Source of the DNA: Gordonia sp. SID5947
GTDB lineage: Bacteria > Actinomycetota > Actinomycetes > Mycobacteriales > Mycobacteriaceae
NCBI RefSeq assembly: GCF_009862785.1
Contig: NZ_WWHU01000001.1
Location: 2,418,001 to 2,482,000 of the forward strand
Reading direction: 5' to 3'
DNA: 64,000 nucleotides
Shown: positions 53,479-64,000 of the stretch, piece by piece
Position numbering within the stretch: the first letter of the stretch is position 1
Layout: each line of letters opens with the position of its first letter
Notes under the pieces: generated by a model
The model's input: the letters and a program-made list of their open reading frames with translations, nothing else
What the model was told of the DNA's origin: nothing
Database searches by the model: none
Program-made: the position numbers and the translations under genes

Positions 53479-55773
53479 TCAGGAGAACGGTGCCAACACC
53501 CGACCGGCCACCTGGTCACGAAGGGATTCCGGTCGCGCACACCAGGCTTCGTTGGAAACGGCTCGGCGAAGTAGCAGATGTGCCGGATGTTCCCAGGTGA
53601 AACCGATACCGCCGTGCACCTGCACACATGATTCGGCGACGCGCACCGCAGCGCTCAGCGCATGTGCGGCCGCCAGCCGGGCGGCCAATTCCGCTTCCAC
53701 GTCGGAGTTGTCGAGATCGGCGGCCGCGAGGACCTGATTCCGCGCGCTCTCCGCCTCCACCAGCATGTCCGCGCAGCGGTGGGACACCGCTTGGAACGAT
53801 CCGATCGTCTGGCCGAACTGTTCTCGCTGCCCCGCCCAGGCGACGGCCATCGCGAGCGCACGGTTGGCGACACCGACCGAATCGGCCGCGATCGCGAGAT
53901 GCGCGATCCGCTGTGCCTTTTCGATCCCACGGCGGGCCTGCGTTGCGGTCGCGACGACCCGACCGCGGACCCCGTCGAGGGACACCGCGCCGACCGACGA
54001 CGTGAGATCGACGGCGGCCTGGTGCGTGATCACCGCATCCACGTGGTCGACGACCACCACTGCCGCTTCCCCGGTGTCCGAGGTCCGCGCGACCACCACG
54101 AGGACCTGCGCATCGAGCGCGCCGACGACCCGATCCACCACACCGGTGAGCACCCCGTCGCATATCGTGGGAACCGCTCCGTCCACACGCCATCCGGAAT
54201 CGTCGGCGGGCACCACCACAGCGGAACGAGCACCCGCGATCACCTGCCCAGCCGCGTCGTCGGCGCCGCACGCGAGGAGCAGGGCCAGTGCTGCAACCGT
54301 GGGGACCAGCGGAACCGGAGCGAGATGATGAGCCGTTTCCTCGATCGCCGCACACAACAAACGTAGGGAAGCGCCACCCCCGCCGAAGGATTCCGGTGCG
54401 GAGAGTCCGGGCAGACCGAAACCGACCAGCGCGTCCCAGAGTTCATCGGTGTCCACGCGATCGCGGAGGATGCGGTCGGTGTCGACGTGAGAACGGACCA
54501 CGCCTGCGACCGCCTCACGAACGGCCCGCTCGTCGTCCTCTGGCGCGGCGAGCGGGCTGCCCGGCCCCACCGCCGGGTCGTGACGTCCCTCACCGCGGTG
54601 CGACGGTAGGCCGAGTACCTTCTCCGCGATGGTGTTCCGCTGGATCTCGGCGGTACCGGCACCGATGGTCGAAGCGCGCGACATCAGGTATCCGTAGGTC
54701 CACCGACCACCATCGACCGCACCGGGTGACCGGTTACCGAGCACGGCGCCCGGGCCGGTGAGCCGGAGTGCAAGTCGGTGCAACCGCTGCTCGAACTCGG
54801 ACTTCACGAGACGATTGATCGAAGCGACACCGCCCGGATCTTCTTGTCGTAGAACCGCGCTCAAGGCACGTGCACTGTTGGTCGCGATGGTACGGACGTC
54901 GGTCTCCAGGTCGGCGACCTGTGCCCGCACGAGCGGGTCGTCGCGGTAGCCCTGTTCGACGGCGAGACGCAACACCTGGTCGACGGTCTTGCGGTATCGG
55001 AATTCGTCGGCGAGGAAAGCGGTCGCCCGCTCGTGCCCCAGGGACGTCCGCATGATCGACCACCCCTCCCCTTCCTCGCCAACGCGGTTCGCCATCGGCA
55101 CCTCGACATCGTCGAAGAAGACCTCCGCGAAATGGTGCCCGCCCGCTGCATCCCGCAACGGCCGTACCGTCACGCCCGGCGAGTCCATGGCAATGAGCAG
55201 ATACGTGATCCCTGCGGTCCCGCGGCCGGGAGATCCCGTGCGCACCAGGGCGAAGATCCAATCGGCCCGGTCGGCCATCGTGGTCCAGATCTTCTGTCCG
55301 TTCACCCGGTAGACGTCGCCGTCGGCCACCGCCCGCGTGGACAGAGAAGCAAGATCGCTTCCGGCGCCGGGCTCGGAGAACCCTTGGCACCAGAACTCGT
55401 CGGCACGCAGAAGTGGTTCGAGGTGGCGATCCCGCTGCTGCTGTGTTCCGTGGACGATCAGGGTCGGAGCCACGATGAACGACAGACTGCACGGATGTTT
55501 CGGGGCCCGGGCCGCAGAGGTCATCCGGTAGTAGTCGAGTTGATCGTCGAGGTCTAGGCCCATACCGCCGGCCGACACCGGCCAACCGGGCGCGGCGAGG
55601 CCGGCGTCCACCAGTTCGGACTGCCAGGCCACCGCGGCATCGAATCGCGCCCGGGAGGTGTCCGGCCGGGGACGCCCTGCGTAGTCGTCCAACAGCGATA
55701 TGAGTCGCGCACGCCAGGGCGCCGCCTCGCCGAGATCAGCACCGGCGGTGAGCCGTGCACTGTCGGTGCTCAT
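53479..55773 (-). CDS. Fused two-domain acyl-CoA dehydrogenase
   Basis: A 764-residue protein with two acyl-CoA dehydrogenase domains, about residues 20-390 and 415-764. Domain 1 resembles FadE26/FadE29-type subunits: FSEPGAGSDLAS, INRLVKSEF and STIGAGTAEIQRNTIAEKVLGLP. Domain 2 resembles the partner subunit: EETAHHLAPVPLVPT and VHGGIGFTWEHPAHLLLRRA. In steroid degradation such subunits form alpha2beta2 tetramers, and FadE34 (ChsE3) is a known fused form, so this may be a similar single-chain enzyme for a bulky acyl-CoA. ATG at 55773 lies 1 bp after the crotonase stop. It is the last gene of the leftward unit. Confidence 0.9.
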   Translation of the reverse strand: MSTDSARLTAGADLGEAAPWRARLISLLDDYAGRPRPDTSRARFDAAVAWQSELVDAGLAAPGWPVSAGGMGLDLDDQLDYYRMTSAARAPKHPCSLSFIVAPTLIVHGTQQQRDRHLEPLLRADEFWCQGFSEPGAGSDLASLSTRAVADGDVYRVNGQKIWTTMADRADWIFALVRTGSPGRGTAGITYLLIAMDSPGVTVRPLRDAAGGHHFAEVFFDDVEVPMANRVGEEGEGWSIMRTSLGHERATAFLADEFRYRKTVDQVLRLAVEQGYRDDPLVRAQVADLETDVRTIATNSARALSAVLRQEDPGGVASINRLVKSEFEQRLHRLALRLTGPGAVLGNRSPGAVDGGRWTYGYLMSRASTIGAGTAEIQRNTIAEKVLGLPSHRGEGRHDPAVGPGSPLAAPEDDERAVREAVAGVVRSHVDTDRILRDRVDTDELWDALVGFGLPGLSAPESFGGGGASLRLLCAAIEETAHHLAPVPLVPTVAALALLLACGADDAAGQVIAGARSAVVVPADDSGWRVDGAVPTICDGVLTGVVDRVVGALDAQVLVVVARTSDTGEAAVVVVDHVDAVITHQAAVDLTSSVGAVSLDGVRGRVVATATQARRGIEKAQRIAHLAIAADSVGVANRALAMAVAWAGQREQFGQTIGSFQAVSHRCADMLVEAESARNQVLAAADLDNSDVEAELAARLAAAHALSAAVRVAESCVQVHGGIGFTWEHPAHLLLRRAVSNEAWCARPESLRDQVAGRVLAPFS

Positions 55774-55774
55774 G

Positions 55775-56556
55775 TCAGGATTCTCTCGAGGCCGAACGGC
55801 GTCGGCCGTATCGCTCGGTGATGTCGGCGCCACTCGTACGGAACGAGACCGCGGCCTCGGCTTCGAGCGCGAGCGCCTCGGTGACCGACGCACCCGCGCC
55901 GTCCTTCAGCAGGCGCAGCATGCGTTGTACGGCGCCAGGGTGGCCGCCTGCGATCGCCTGCGCCACCTCGATCGTCCGTTCCATGAGGCGGTCGTGCGCC
56001 ACGACCTCGTTCGCCAATCCGATTCGTAGCGCCGTGGCGGCATCGATCGGCTCACCACTCAGGATGATCTGGACGGCAGCGGCCAGGCCGACGGTACGGG
56101 GCAGCACAGCGCTGCCACCCCAACCGTTGAGAAGTCCGATCTGCGCATGGGTGTCGGCGAAGACTGCTCGATCCGAACCGATGATGAACGAGCAGTTCAC
56201 CGCGAGCTCGAACCCACCTGTGTAGCAAGGCCCGTTGACGGCGGCGATGACGGGTTTGGAGATCGCGCGCAGCACTTGGGTCGGGGTGGGGCCCTCGGTT
56301 CGGGGTGAGGGACCCGAGAGCGCCTCCGGGAGATCCACCCCGGACGAGAAGGAGCTGCCGGCTCCGGTGATGACCACCACGTGGACATCGGGGTCGGCAT
56401 CGGCGCGCCACAATTCCTTCTTGATCGCCCGGCGCATGGCCCGATTGATCGCATTCCGGGCTTCCGGACGATTGAGGGTCAGGACGGCCACATGACCGTC
56501 CCTCTCCACGAGCAACGGTGGTGTTTCCGGCACGTCTGACGTCGACTCGCCCTGCA

Positions 56557-56557
<1 letters not shown>
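55775..56557 (-). CDS. Crotonase-family protein (EchA20-like context)
   Basis: A 260-residue crotonase. Oxyanion regions are FSSGVDLPEAL and GPCYTGGFELAVNC. In place of the hydratase loop with a catalytic Glu it has FADTHAQIGLLNGWGG, so it may act as a hydrolase, isomerase or C-C lyase. It lies between a fused acyl-CoA dehydrogenase and an IpdC-like flavoprotein, which recalls the steroid C/D-ring genes echA20-ipdC. The sequence alone does not confirm that identity. Confidence 0.85.
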
Positions 56558-57810
<1,253 letters not shown>

Positions 57811-57914
57811 TCAACCATATGGCCTGGCCACCGTCAATCCTTGGTCCCGCCTGCAGAGACAGTTCGACAAATCCATTCCTGCAGGTGCTCCGATGTGCGA
57901 TAGTACCGAAACAT

Positions 57915-57930
57915 ACATAGTTAGCTAGGT
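57915..57930. promoter_or_regulatory. Operator-like motif B, site 4
   Basis: ACATAGTTAGCTAGGT; its complement, ACCTAGCTAACTATGT, matches site 1 nearly throughout (one base fewer in the middle). It lies 86 bp before the binding-lipoprotein start at 58016. Confidence 0.55.
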
Positions 57931-58015
57931 CATCTACCGGAGGACGCATCCGGACCCCCAACACAGGGATTCCGAAATCATCGTTCGCCGGGACCGACTA
58001 TCCAAAGGAACACCG

Positions 58016-59256
58016 ATGAAACATCTGCGTGGCCTCCGTCCCGCCGGCGTGTTGGCGGCCTCCATCGTGGTCGTCGCGACCGCATTGACCGCCTGCAGCG
58101 GGGAGAGCAGCGATTCGGCGACGCAATCAGACGTCGCCGCCCCGCCCGCGTCGTTCCCCGGCAAGGCAGCCACCGGCGGTCCGATCAAGATCGGGTTGAT
58201 CAACAATGAAGGTGGCCAAGCTATCTCGCAACCGGACAATCGCATGGCCGCAGAGGCTGCGGCCCAGTACGCGAACGAACAACTCGGCGGGATCGGTGGT
58301 CACACGATCAAGCTGGTGGAGTGCAAGAATGCCGAGGAACCCACCTCCGCGCGGGATTGTGCGAACCGGATGGTCGAGGAGAAGGTGTCCGCAGTCGTCG
58401 TGACCACCACCGGCCAGGGGGATGTGCTGGTACCCATCATCACCGGGGCCGGCATCCCGTACGTCTCCGCTTCGGGCCAGAGCATGCAGGAGCTGACCGC
58501 GAACAACTCGTACTTGTGGACCGGAGGCTTCCCGTCGAGCCTGCAGGCCATGGCTGCACACGCCAAGAGCGAGAACATGAAACACGTCACCGCCTTCACC
58601 ATCGACGTGCCGGCCGCGGTCAACGGGCTCAAGGCCATCGGCGCGCCCGCATTCAAGGCCAACGGGGTCGACCTCCAGATCGTGACCATCCCGCCGGGCA
58701 CCCCGGATGCCACGCCCCAGGTCAGTGCCGGTCTCGCGGATTCGCCGGAAGGCGTGGTCGTCGTCGGAGAGGGAACCCTCTGCACCGCTGCGCTGAAATC
58801 GCTCGGCACGCTCGGCTTCTCGGGGAGAAGATGGGCATCCAGGCATGCGCCACCCCGGATGTCGTCCAGGCAGTCGGCTCGGATATCAACGGCACCAAGA
58901 TCTTCACCGCTGCCCAGACAACCGGCGACAACCCCGAGGCGACCCTGTATCGCAGTGTCATCGCCAAGTACGCCCCGGACACCGACATCTCGGGCTATGC
59001 GTACGTGGGATATCAGGGCGTGCTGGGACTGGTTCGGGCGACGCAGTCGCTCGAGGGGAGCGATACATCTCCCGCTGCGGTGTCCACCGCCATCCGAGGA
59101 GCGAAGGATGTCGTCCTGCCGGCCGGCGACGGCCTCACCTTCACCTGTGACGGATCTGCCAGCCCGCAGATGAAGGCGGTGTGTGGCAAGGGATCTGTCG
59201 TGGCGACCCTGCAGGACGGCAAGCTCGTCGATGCTCAGATCGTCGGCGGTCAGTAG
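58016..59256 (+). CDS. Branched-chain-type ABC substrate-binding lipoprotein, frameshifted in this sequence
   Basis: The binding component of a Liv-type ABC importer. Signal peptide with lipobox LTAC, then PIKIGLINNEGGQ and a type I periplasmic binding fold. The frame breaks after GTLGFSG; adding one base to the G4 run at 58822-58825 gives EKMGIQACATPDVVQAVG, and the protein ends at 59256 (about 413 residues). The second copy at 62953 is intact in the same region and confirms the repair. AAAGGA precedes the ATG. It is the first gene of the transporter operon; the two binding proteins are about 50-60 percent identical by eye and could bind different ligands. Confidence 0.85.
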
Positions 59257-59294
59257 CCGAGGACCATCCCGCCCACCGATCACGAGGCAATCCG

Positions 59295-62066
59295 ATGACA
59301 CAAGACATCCAGTTCTTGTTCCTGGGCCTGGGCAACGGCGCCGTCTATGCGGCGCTGGCCCTCGCCCTGGTCATGACCTACCGCAGCTCCGGGGTGGTGA
59401 ACTTCGCGACCGGCGCCGTCGCGCTCTACATCGCCTACACCTTTGCCTACCTCCGCAACGGCGAGTTCCTGATCCCCATCCCCGGCTTCCCGAAGACGGT
59501 CGACCTCGGCGGCGAGCTCGACGTGTTGCCGGCGATGGCGATCTCACTGGCCATCGCCGCCGCGCTCGGCATATTGCTGTACTTCGCCGTGTTCCGGCTG
59601 CTGAGGACGGCTCCCGCCACTGCCAAGGCCGTCGCCTCCATCGCCCTCATGCTCGCGATCCAGGCGTTGCTCGCGGCGCGAGTGGGGACCACTCCGGTCT
59701 CAGTCGATCCGATCCTGCCGACCGGGATCGTCACGTTCGGTGACATCCGGGTTCCGGTAGACCGCATCTGGTTCGCCGGCATCGTCGTGGTGCTCACCGT
59801 GCTGCTGATCATCGCCTTCCGACTCACCCGTTTCGGGCTGGCGACCCGGGCGGCGGCCGAGACCGAGACCGGCGCACTCGTGACCGGCCTGTCCCCCGAG
59901 CGGATCGCGTACGCGAACTGGGCTCTGAGCACCATGATCGCGGGACTGTCCGGAATCCTGATCGCACCGATCGTGCCACTGATCCCGGTGTCCTACACGC
60001 TGTTCATCGTGCCCGCGTTGGCCGCCGCGCTGGTGGGCAACTTCAGCGCGATCGGACCGGCGGTCGCCGCGGGTCTCGGAATCGGCGTCCTGCAGTCGGA
60101 GATGACACACCTGCAGTCGACGATCGACTGGATGCCGCAGTCCGGGATGGCTGAGCTGATCCCGTTGGTGCTCATCCTCGTGTTCCTCGTGTTCCGCGGC
60201 AAGCCGCTCCCCACACGCGGCGCGATCATCCAGAACACGCTCGGCGCAGCGCCGCGTCCGAAGAATCCGGTCGTCACCGGGGCGATCTGGACCCTGATCG
60301 CCCTCGGCTTCCTGTTGTTCACCCAGGGCAGCTATCGCGGTGCGATCATCATGACGTTCACGCTGGCCATCATCGCGCTCTCGCAGGTCGTCGTGACGGG
60401 ATTCGCAGGGCAGATCTCGCTGGCACAGTTGACACTCGGCGGCGTCGGCGCGTTCATGCTGAGCAGATTCACCGTGGACATGGGCATCCCGTTCCCGTTC
60501 GCCCCGATTCTCGCGGCGCTCGTCGCCACGGTCGTCGGAGTCGTGGTGGGCCTGCCCGCGTTGCGCATCCGCGGCCTACCGGTGGCTGTCGTCACCCTCG
60601 GCCTCGCGGTGTTTCTCGAAGCATTCTGGTTCCGTAACAACAAGTTCAACGGTGGCATCGACGGAGCCCACGTCTCCGATCCGTCACTGTTCGGGCTGGA
60701 CCTCGGGATCGGGTCCGGCGACGCGTATCCGCGCATCGCCTTCGGAGTGGTCTGCCTCGTGGTCCTCGTCGTGACGGCCCTGGCCGTGGTACGGCTACGA
60801 ACCAGCCGGCTCGGTGCCTCGATGCTCGCCATTCGGGCAAACGAGCGTTCGGCAGCCGCCTCCGGAATCAACGTGTCGCGAACCAAGTTGGTCGCGTTCG
60901 CGATCGGCGCATTCATCGCCGGCATCGGCGGATCCCTGATGGCCTATCAACAGACCATGGCGGTACCCGAGGCGTTCACCGCCATCGGCGGCATCGCGAT
61001 GTTCGCGGTGTGTTACCTCGCCGGCATCACATGTGTCTCCGGGGCAATGCTCGCCGGCATCATGGGCGCCGGCGGCATCCTGTTCGTCTTCCTCGACCGA
61101 GTCGCCAACGTCGGCGAGTACTACTCGGTTATCACCGGAATCCTGCTCGTCATCACCGTGATCGCCAATCCCGAGGGCATCATCTCCGACATCTACAAGC
61201 GCCTCGGGCAGCTCCGGACCAGACTCGGCAGGTCGTCGGACACCAGTGCACTCAGCACCGATCTCGATGTCGCACTGACGGACGACGAGATCCATCTCGA
61301 CACGGCGAGCGAAGTCGGTGGCGTCGTCCTGTCGGCACAGGGTGTGGGAGTCCACTACGGAGGGATCACGGCGCTCGACGACGTGTCGCTCGAGGTGCGC
61401 GAAGGCGAGATCATCGGCCTCATCGGCCCCAACGGCGCCGGCAAGACGACGTTCATCGACGCGATCAGCGGCTTCGCCGATGCCGACGGCACCGTGTCGC
61501 TCGTCGGCAGGCCCCTCGACGGGCTACGCGCATATCAGCGCAGTCGCGCAGGACTCGGCCGGACCTTCCAAGGTATCGACCTGTACGACGACCTGTCGGT
61601 CCGCGAGAACGTGTCTGTCGGCTCCACCGCATCCCTGCACCGAGGCTCCGACCGGCCGCCCCTCGACACCGAGCAGATGAACCACTTGTTCGAGGTCTTG
61701 CATCTCGACAAGGTCGTCGATCGGCCGGTCCGGGAGCTCTCGCAGGGTCAGCGACAACTCGTGTCGGTTGCCCGTGCGCTGGCGGGACGTCCACGGGTAG
61801 TGCTGCTCGACGAACCCGCCGCCGGACTCGACACCACCGAGAGCGCGTGGCTGGGCCACCGGCTCCGCGCGATCCGCGACGCCGGGACCACCATCGTCAT
61901 GGTCGATCACGACATGGAGCTGGTTCTCGAGGTCTGCGATCGGATCGTGGTCCTCGACCTCGGTAAACGGATCGCGATCGGCACACCCGATGAGGTCCGC
62001 AACAACCCGGAGGTCACCCGTGCCTATCTCGGTGCGACCCACAGCGGCAAGGAGGTGAACGCATGA
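59295..62066 (+). CDS. Fused Liv-type transporter: LivH + LivM + LivG
   Basis: A 923-residue protein combining two permeases and one ATPase of a branched-chain amino acid-type ABC importer. Residues 1-290 are LivH-like (start GLGNGAVYAALALALVMTYR, then ERIAYANWALSTMIAG), about 320-640 LivM-like (FAGQISLAQLTLGGVGAF), and 690-923 LivG-like with Walker A GPNGAGKTT (about 710), signature LSQGQRQL, Walker B VVLLDEPAAGLD and the H-loop VDHD. LivH-LivM-LivG are normally separate; the fusion is in one continuous frame. ATG at 59295 with GAGG 8 bp upstream. Confidence 0.9.
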   Translation: MTQDIQFLFLGLGNGAVYAALALALVMTYRSSGVVNFATGAVALYIAYTFAYLRNGEFLIPIPGFPKTVDLGGELDVLPAMAISLAIAAALGILLYFAVFRLLRTAPATAKAVASIALMLAIQALLAARVGTTPVSVDPILPTGIVTFGDIRVPVDRIWFAGIVVVLTVLLIIAFRLTRFGLATRAAAETETGALVTGLSPERIAYANWALSTMIAGLSGILIAPIVPLIPVSYTLFIVPALAAALVGNFSAIGPAVAAGLGIGVLQSEMTHLQSTIDWMPQSGMAELIPLVLILVFLVFRGKPLPTRGAIIQNTLGAAPRPKNPVVTGAIWTLIALGFLLFTQGSYRGAIIMTFTLAIIALSQVVVTGFAGQISLAQLTLGGVGAFMLSRFTVDMGIPFPFAPILAALVATVVGVVVGLPALRIRGLPVAVVTLGLAVFLEAFWFRNNKFNGGIDGAHVSDPSLFGLDLGIGSGDAYPRIAFGVVCLVVLVVTALAVVRLRTSRLGASMLAIRANERSAAASGINVSRTKLVAFAIGAFIAGIGGSLMAYQQTMAVPEAFTAIGGIAMFAVCYLAGITCVSGAMLAGIMGAGGILFVFLDRVANVGEYYSVITGILLVITVIANPEGIISDIYKRLGQLRTRLGRSSDTSALSTDLDVALTDDEIHLDTASEVGGVVLSAQGVGVHYGGITALDDVSLEVREGEIIGLIGPNGAGKTTFIDAISGFADADGTVSLVGRPLDGLRAYQRSRAGLGRTFQGIDLYDDLSVRENVSVGSTASLHRGSDRPPLDTEQMNHLFEVLHLDKVVDRPVRELSQGQRQLVSVARALAGRPRVVLLDEPAAGLDTTESAWLGHRLRAIRDAGTTIVMVDHDMELVLEVCDRIVVLDLGKRIAIGTPDEVRNNPEVTRAYLGATHSGKEVNA

Positions 62067-62827
62067 CCGCGGCTCTGAGATGCGAAGGTCTGCAGGCCGG
62101 CTACGCGAAAGGTCGTCCATGCGTGCGCGATCTGGATCTGGAGGTCCGCCCGGGCGAGGTGCTCGCCCTGCTGGGCCCCAACGGCGCCGGCAAGACGACC
62201 GCGCTGCTGACGCTGGCCGGTCTGCTGCCCAGCCTCGGCGGCACCGTCGAGGTGTCGGGAACCGCGGTCAAGTCCGGGCACGCGCGGGCCGCATCGCGGG
62301 CGGGACTCGTCCTGGTCCCGGACAACCGGGAACTGTTCACCACGCTGACCGTCGAAGAGAACCTGCGACTCGCGGTGCGCGCTCGGCGGCAGTGGACGAG
62401 TGAGCGTGACGCGATCCTCGACTACTTCCCCGGCCTCCGTGATCGCCTGCAGGTGCAGGCAGGTGCACTGTCGGGTGGCGAACAACAGATGCTGGCCATC
62501 GGTCGCGCGCTGGCCCAGCACCCAACCGTCCTGCTGATCGATGAGCTGAGTATGGGGCTTGCGCCGGTCATCGTCGAGCGACTGTTGCCGGTCATGCGGC
62601 AGGTTGCCGACACCACCGAGACCGCGGTGGTCCTCGTGGAACAGCATGTGCACCTGGCTCTCGAGGTGGCGGACACCGCGCTGGTCTTGCGGCACGGGGT
62701 CAACGTGCTCGAGGGTGACTCCCGAACCCTCTCCGCCACTCCGGAACTCATCGAACAGGCATACCTCGGCGCCCACCACAACGGTGGGGGATCCGAAACG
62801 ATGGCTCCCGCCGAATCCGTTCAGTAG
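62063..62827 (+). CDS. livF: Liv-type ABC transporter ATPase, LivF
   Basis: A 254-residue ATPase, second nucleotide-binding subunit. Walker A GPNGAGKTT (38-46), signature LSGGEQQML, Walker B LLIDELSMGLAP, H-loop VEQH. Overlaps the LivG end by 4 bp (ATGA). With the fused LivHMG it completes the transporter. Confidence 0.93.
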   Translation: MTAALRCEGLQAGYAKGRPCVRDLDLEVRPGEVLALLGPNGAGKTTALLTLAGLLPSLGGTVEVSGTAVKSGHARAASRAGLVLVPDNRELFTTLTVEENLRLAVRARRQWTSERDAILDYFPGLRDRLQVQAGALSGGEQQMLAIGRALAQHPTVLLIDELSMGLAPVIVERLLPVMRQVADTTETAVVLVEQHVHLALEVADTALVLRHGVNVLEGDSRTLSATPELIEQAYLGAHHNGGGSETMAPAESVQ

Positions 62828-62952
62828 CGCCACCACGCTTCTGCAGACGCCGATGACGATTGCGAATCCGACTATTTCGCGCACGAAACCGAAGATCAGC
62901 TCCTGACGTACCACGAGATCGCGGCACAAGTCGCTCCGCCGAAAGGGACCCC

Positions 62953-64000
62953 ATGAAAACCGTCCGCCGTCCGTACACCACGCGGATCATCGCCGCGGCC
63001 GCTGCAGCGGTTCTGTTTGCCAGCGTGTCAGCGTGCAGCAGCGACGACGACCCCGAGAGCGCCAGCAGCAGCGCCGCCGTACCGTCCGATGCGTTTCCCG
63101 GCAAAGCAGCCGCCGGCGCACCGGTCCGTATCGGCCTCATCGCCAACGAAGGCGGACAGGCGATGTCGCTGCCGGAAACCCGCGAGGCCGCGGAGGCGGC
63201 CACGAAGTACGCCAACGAGAACCTCGGGGGGATCGCCGGTCGGCCCATCGAATTGGTCATCTGCAAGGAGCAGGAGGACCCGGTGTCCGCTCGGAACTGT
63301 GCCAATCAGATGGTCGAGCAGAAAGTTCCCGCAGTCGTGGTGACCAACACCGGGCTCGGCAGCGTCATCGCGCCGATCATCACGAAGGCGGGAATCCCAT
63401 ACATCACTGCGCTCGGTGGCAGTCCGGCTGAGATCAACAGCGACAATTCCTACGTATGGACCGCCGGCTCCAACACGTCACAGGCGATGGCGAGGTTCGC
63501 CAAGGAACAGGGAATGAAGTCGGTGGTCGCCTACAGTATCGACAGCCCCGCGGCGACCGGTTCGTTGACCAACATCGGTGGCCCCGCATTCCGTGCCGCC
63601 GGCATGGATTTCAAACTGATCACCATCCCGTTCGGTACCGCCGATGCGACCCCCCAGGTGAGTGCCGGGCTCGACGCCAATCCGGACGGAGTATTGGTGT
63701 ACGGCGAGTCAACGGTCTGCACGTCAGTCCTGAAGGCGCTGAACACCTTGGGTTCGAAGGCGATTCCGATCTCACCGCAGACCTGCGCGGCTCCCGAAGT
63801 GGTCCAGGCCGTCGGCGCCACCGGTATGGAGAACCTCAGGGTGTTCAGCAGCGCCGACACGGTTTCCGACGATCCCGAAAGCGTTCTGTACCGGACGATC
63901 ATGAAGAAGTACTCGCCGGACACCCCGACCCAGGGGTATGCGGTCACCGGGTATCAGGGCATGCTGGGCCTGGTCCGCGCCACTGCGGGTCTGACCGGCG
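62953..64000 (+). CDS. Branched-chain-type ABC substrate-binding lipoprotein (second), 3'-truncated
   Basis: A second binding lipoprotein, running off the window after 349 codons. Signal peptide with lipobox SVSAC, then PVRIGLIANEGGQAMS, paralogous throughout to the copy at 58016. ATG at 62953 follows AAAGGGA. Its presence after livF in the same direction means one transporter may use two receptors, or that the operon continues beyond the window. Confidence 0.9.
   Translation, partial: MKTVRRPYTTRIIAAAAAAVLFASVSACSSDDDPESASSSAAVPSDAFPGKAAAGAPVRIGLIANEGGQAMSLPETREAAEAATKYANENLGGIAGRPIELVICKEQEDPVSARNCANQMVEQKVPAVVVTNTGLGSVIAPIITKAGIPYITALGGSPAEINSDNSYVWTAGSNTSQAMARFAKEQGMKSVVAYSIDSPAATGSLTNIGGPAFRAAGMDFKLITIPFGTADATPQVSAGLDANPDGVLVYGESTVCTSVLKALNTLGSKAIPISPQTCAAPEVVQAVGATGMENLRVFSSADTVSDDPESVLYRTIMKKYSPDTPTQGYAVTGYQGMLGLVRATAGLTG

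Overview
The window is high-GC actinobacterial DNA with strongly GC-biased third codon positions. A complete yrbE-mce operon with Mce-associated genes, a KshA-type Rieske oxygenase, mycofactocin-type dehydrogenases and many P450 and acyl-CoA enzymes point to a mycolic-acid-containing member of the Mycobacteriales (Gordonia, Rhodococcus or a relative). The genus is an inference. There are no rRNA, tRNA, CRISPR or insertion-sequence features. Most of the window is packed catabolic and transport operons separated by short divergent promoter regions and strong hairpin terminators.

Layout. (1) 1-6.5 kb: the 3' end of kshA with its small partner gene, an NlpC/P60 cell-wall hydrolase, a membrane protein, a mycothiol-dependent-enzyme-like protein, a two-domain VOC protein, an APH-like phosphotransferase and an aldehyde dehydrogenase. 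(2) 6.8-17.4 kb: an ABC-type Mce lipid importer (YrbEA, YrbEB, MceA-F, leftward), with two Mce-associated membrane genes facing it tail to tail. (3) 17.7-25.5 kb: P450-SDR-ferredoxin rightward, then KstD-like flavoprotein, P450, ferredoxin, ferredoxin reductase and SDR leftward. (4) 26.2-32.7 kb: TetR regulator, crotonase, double-domain CoA-transferase, a small Cys protein, a degenerate RibB-like protein and an IclR regulator. (5) 32.8-44.1 kb: Baeyer-Villiger-type monooxygenase, LLM flavin monooxygenase, extradiol dioxygenase, membrane protein, second KstD-like flavoprotein, a COX3/COX4-like pair, then a meta-cleavage hydrolase, HsaA-type monooxygenase and HsaB-type flavin reductase. (6) 44.1-53.4 kb: crotonase, SDR, hot-dog dehydratase and amidohydrolase leftward; mycofactocin-type SDR, aldehyde dehydrogenase, 3-hydroxyisobutyrate-dehydrogenase-like protein and a third P450 rightward. 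(7) 53.5-64 kb: a fused acyl-CoA dehydrogenase, crotonase and IpdC-like flavoprotein leftward, then a branched-chain-type ABC transporter with two paralogous binding lipoproteins rightward, running off the window.

Taken together the genes read as an accessory pathway for a polycyclic or steroid-like substrate. Import would be by Mce; P450s hydroxylate; KstD-like enzymes desaturate a ring; an HsaABCD-like set opens an aromatised ring; Baeyer-Villiger and LLM enzymes insert oxygen; CoA-dependent beta-oxidation finishes; the Liv-type transporter handles a small acidic product or co-substrate. The substrate is not identifiable from sequence. Two distinct operator-like motifs recur in the divergent promoter regions and may define two regulons.

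Nine apparent frameshifts in seven genes all look like one missing G or C in a short G/C run. They are far more likely sequencing undercalls than real mutations, so those genes are annotated at their reconstructed extents.
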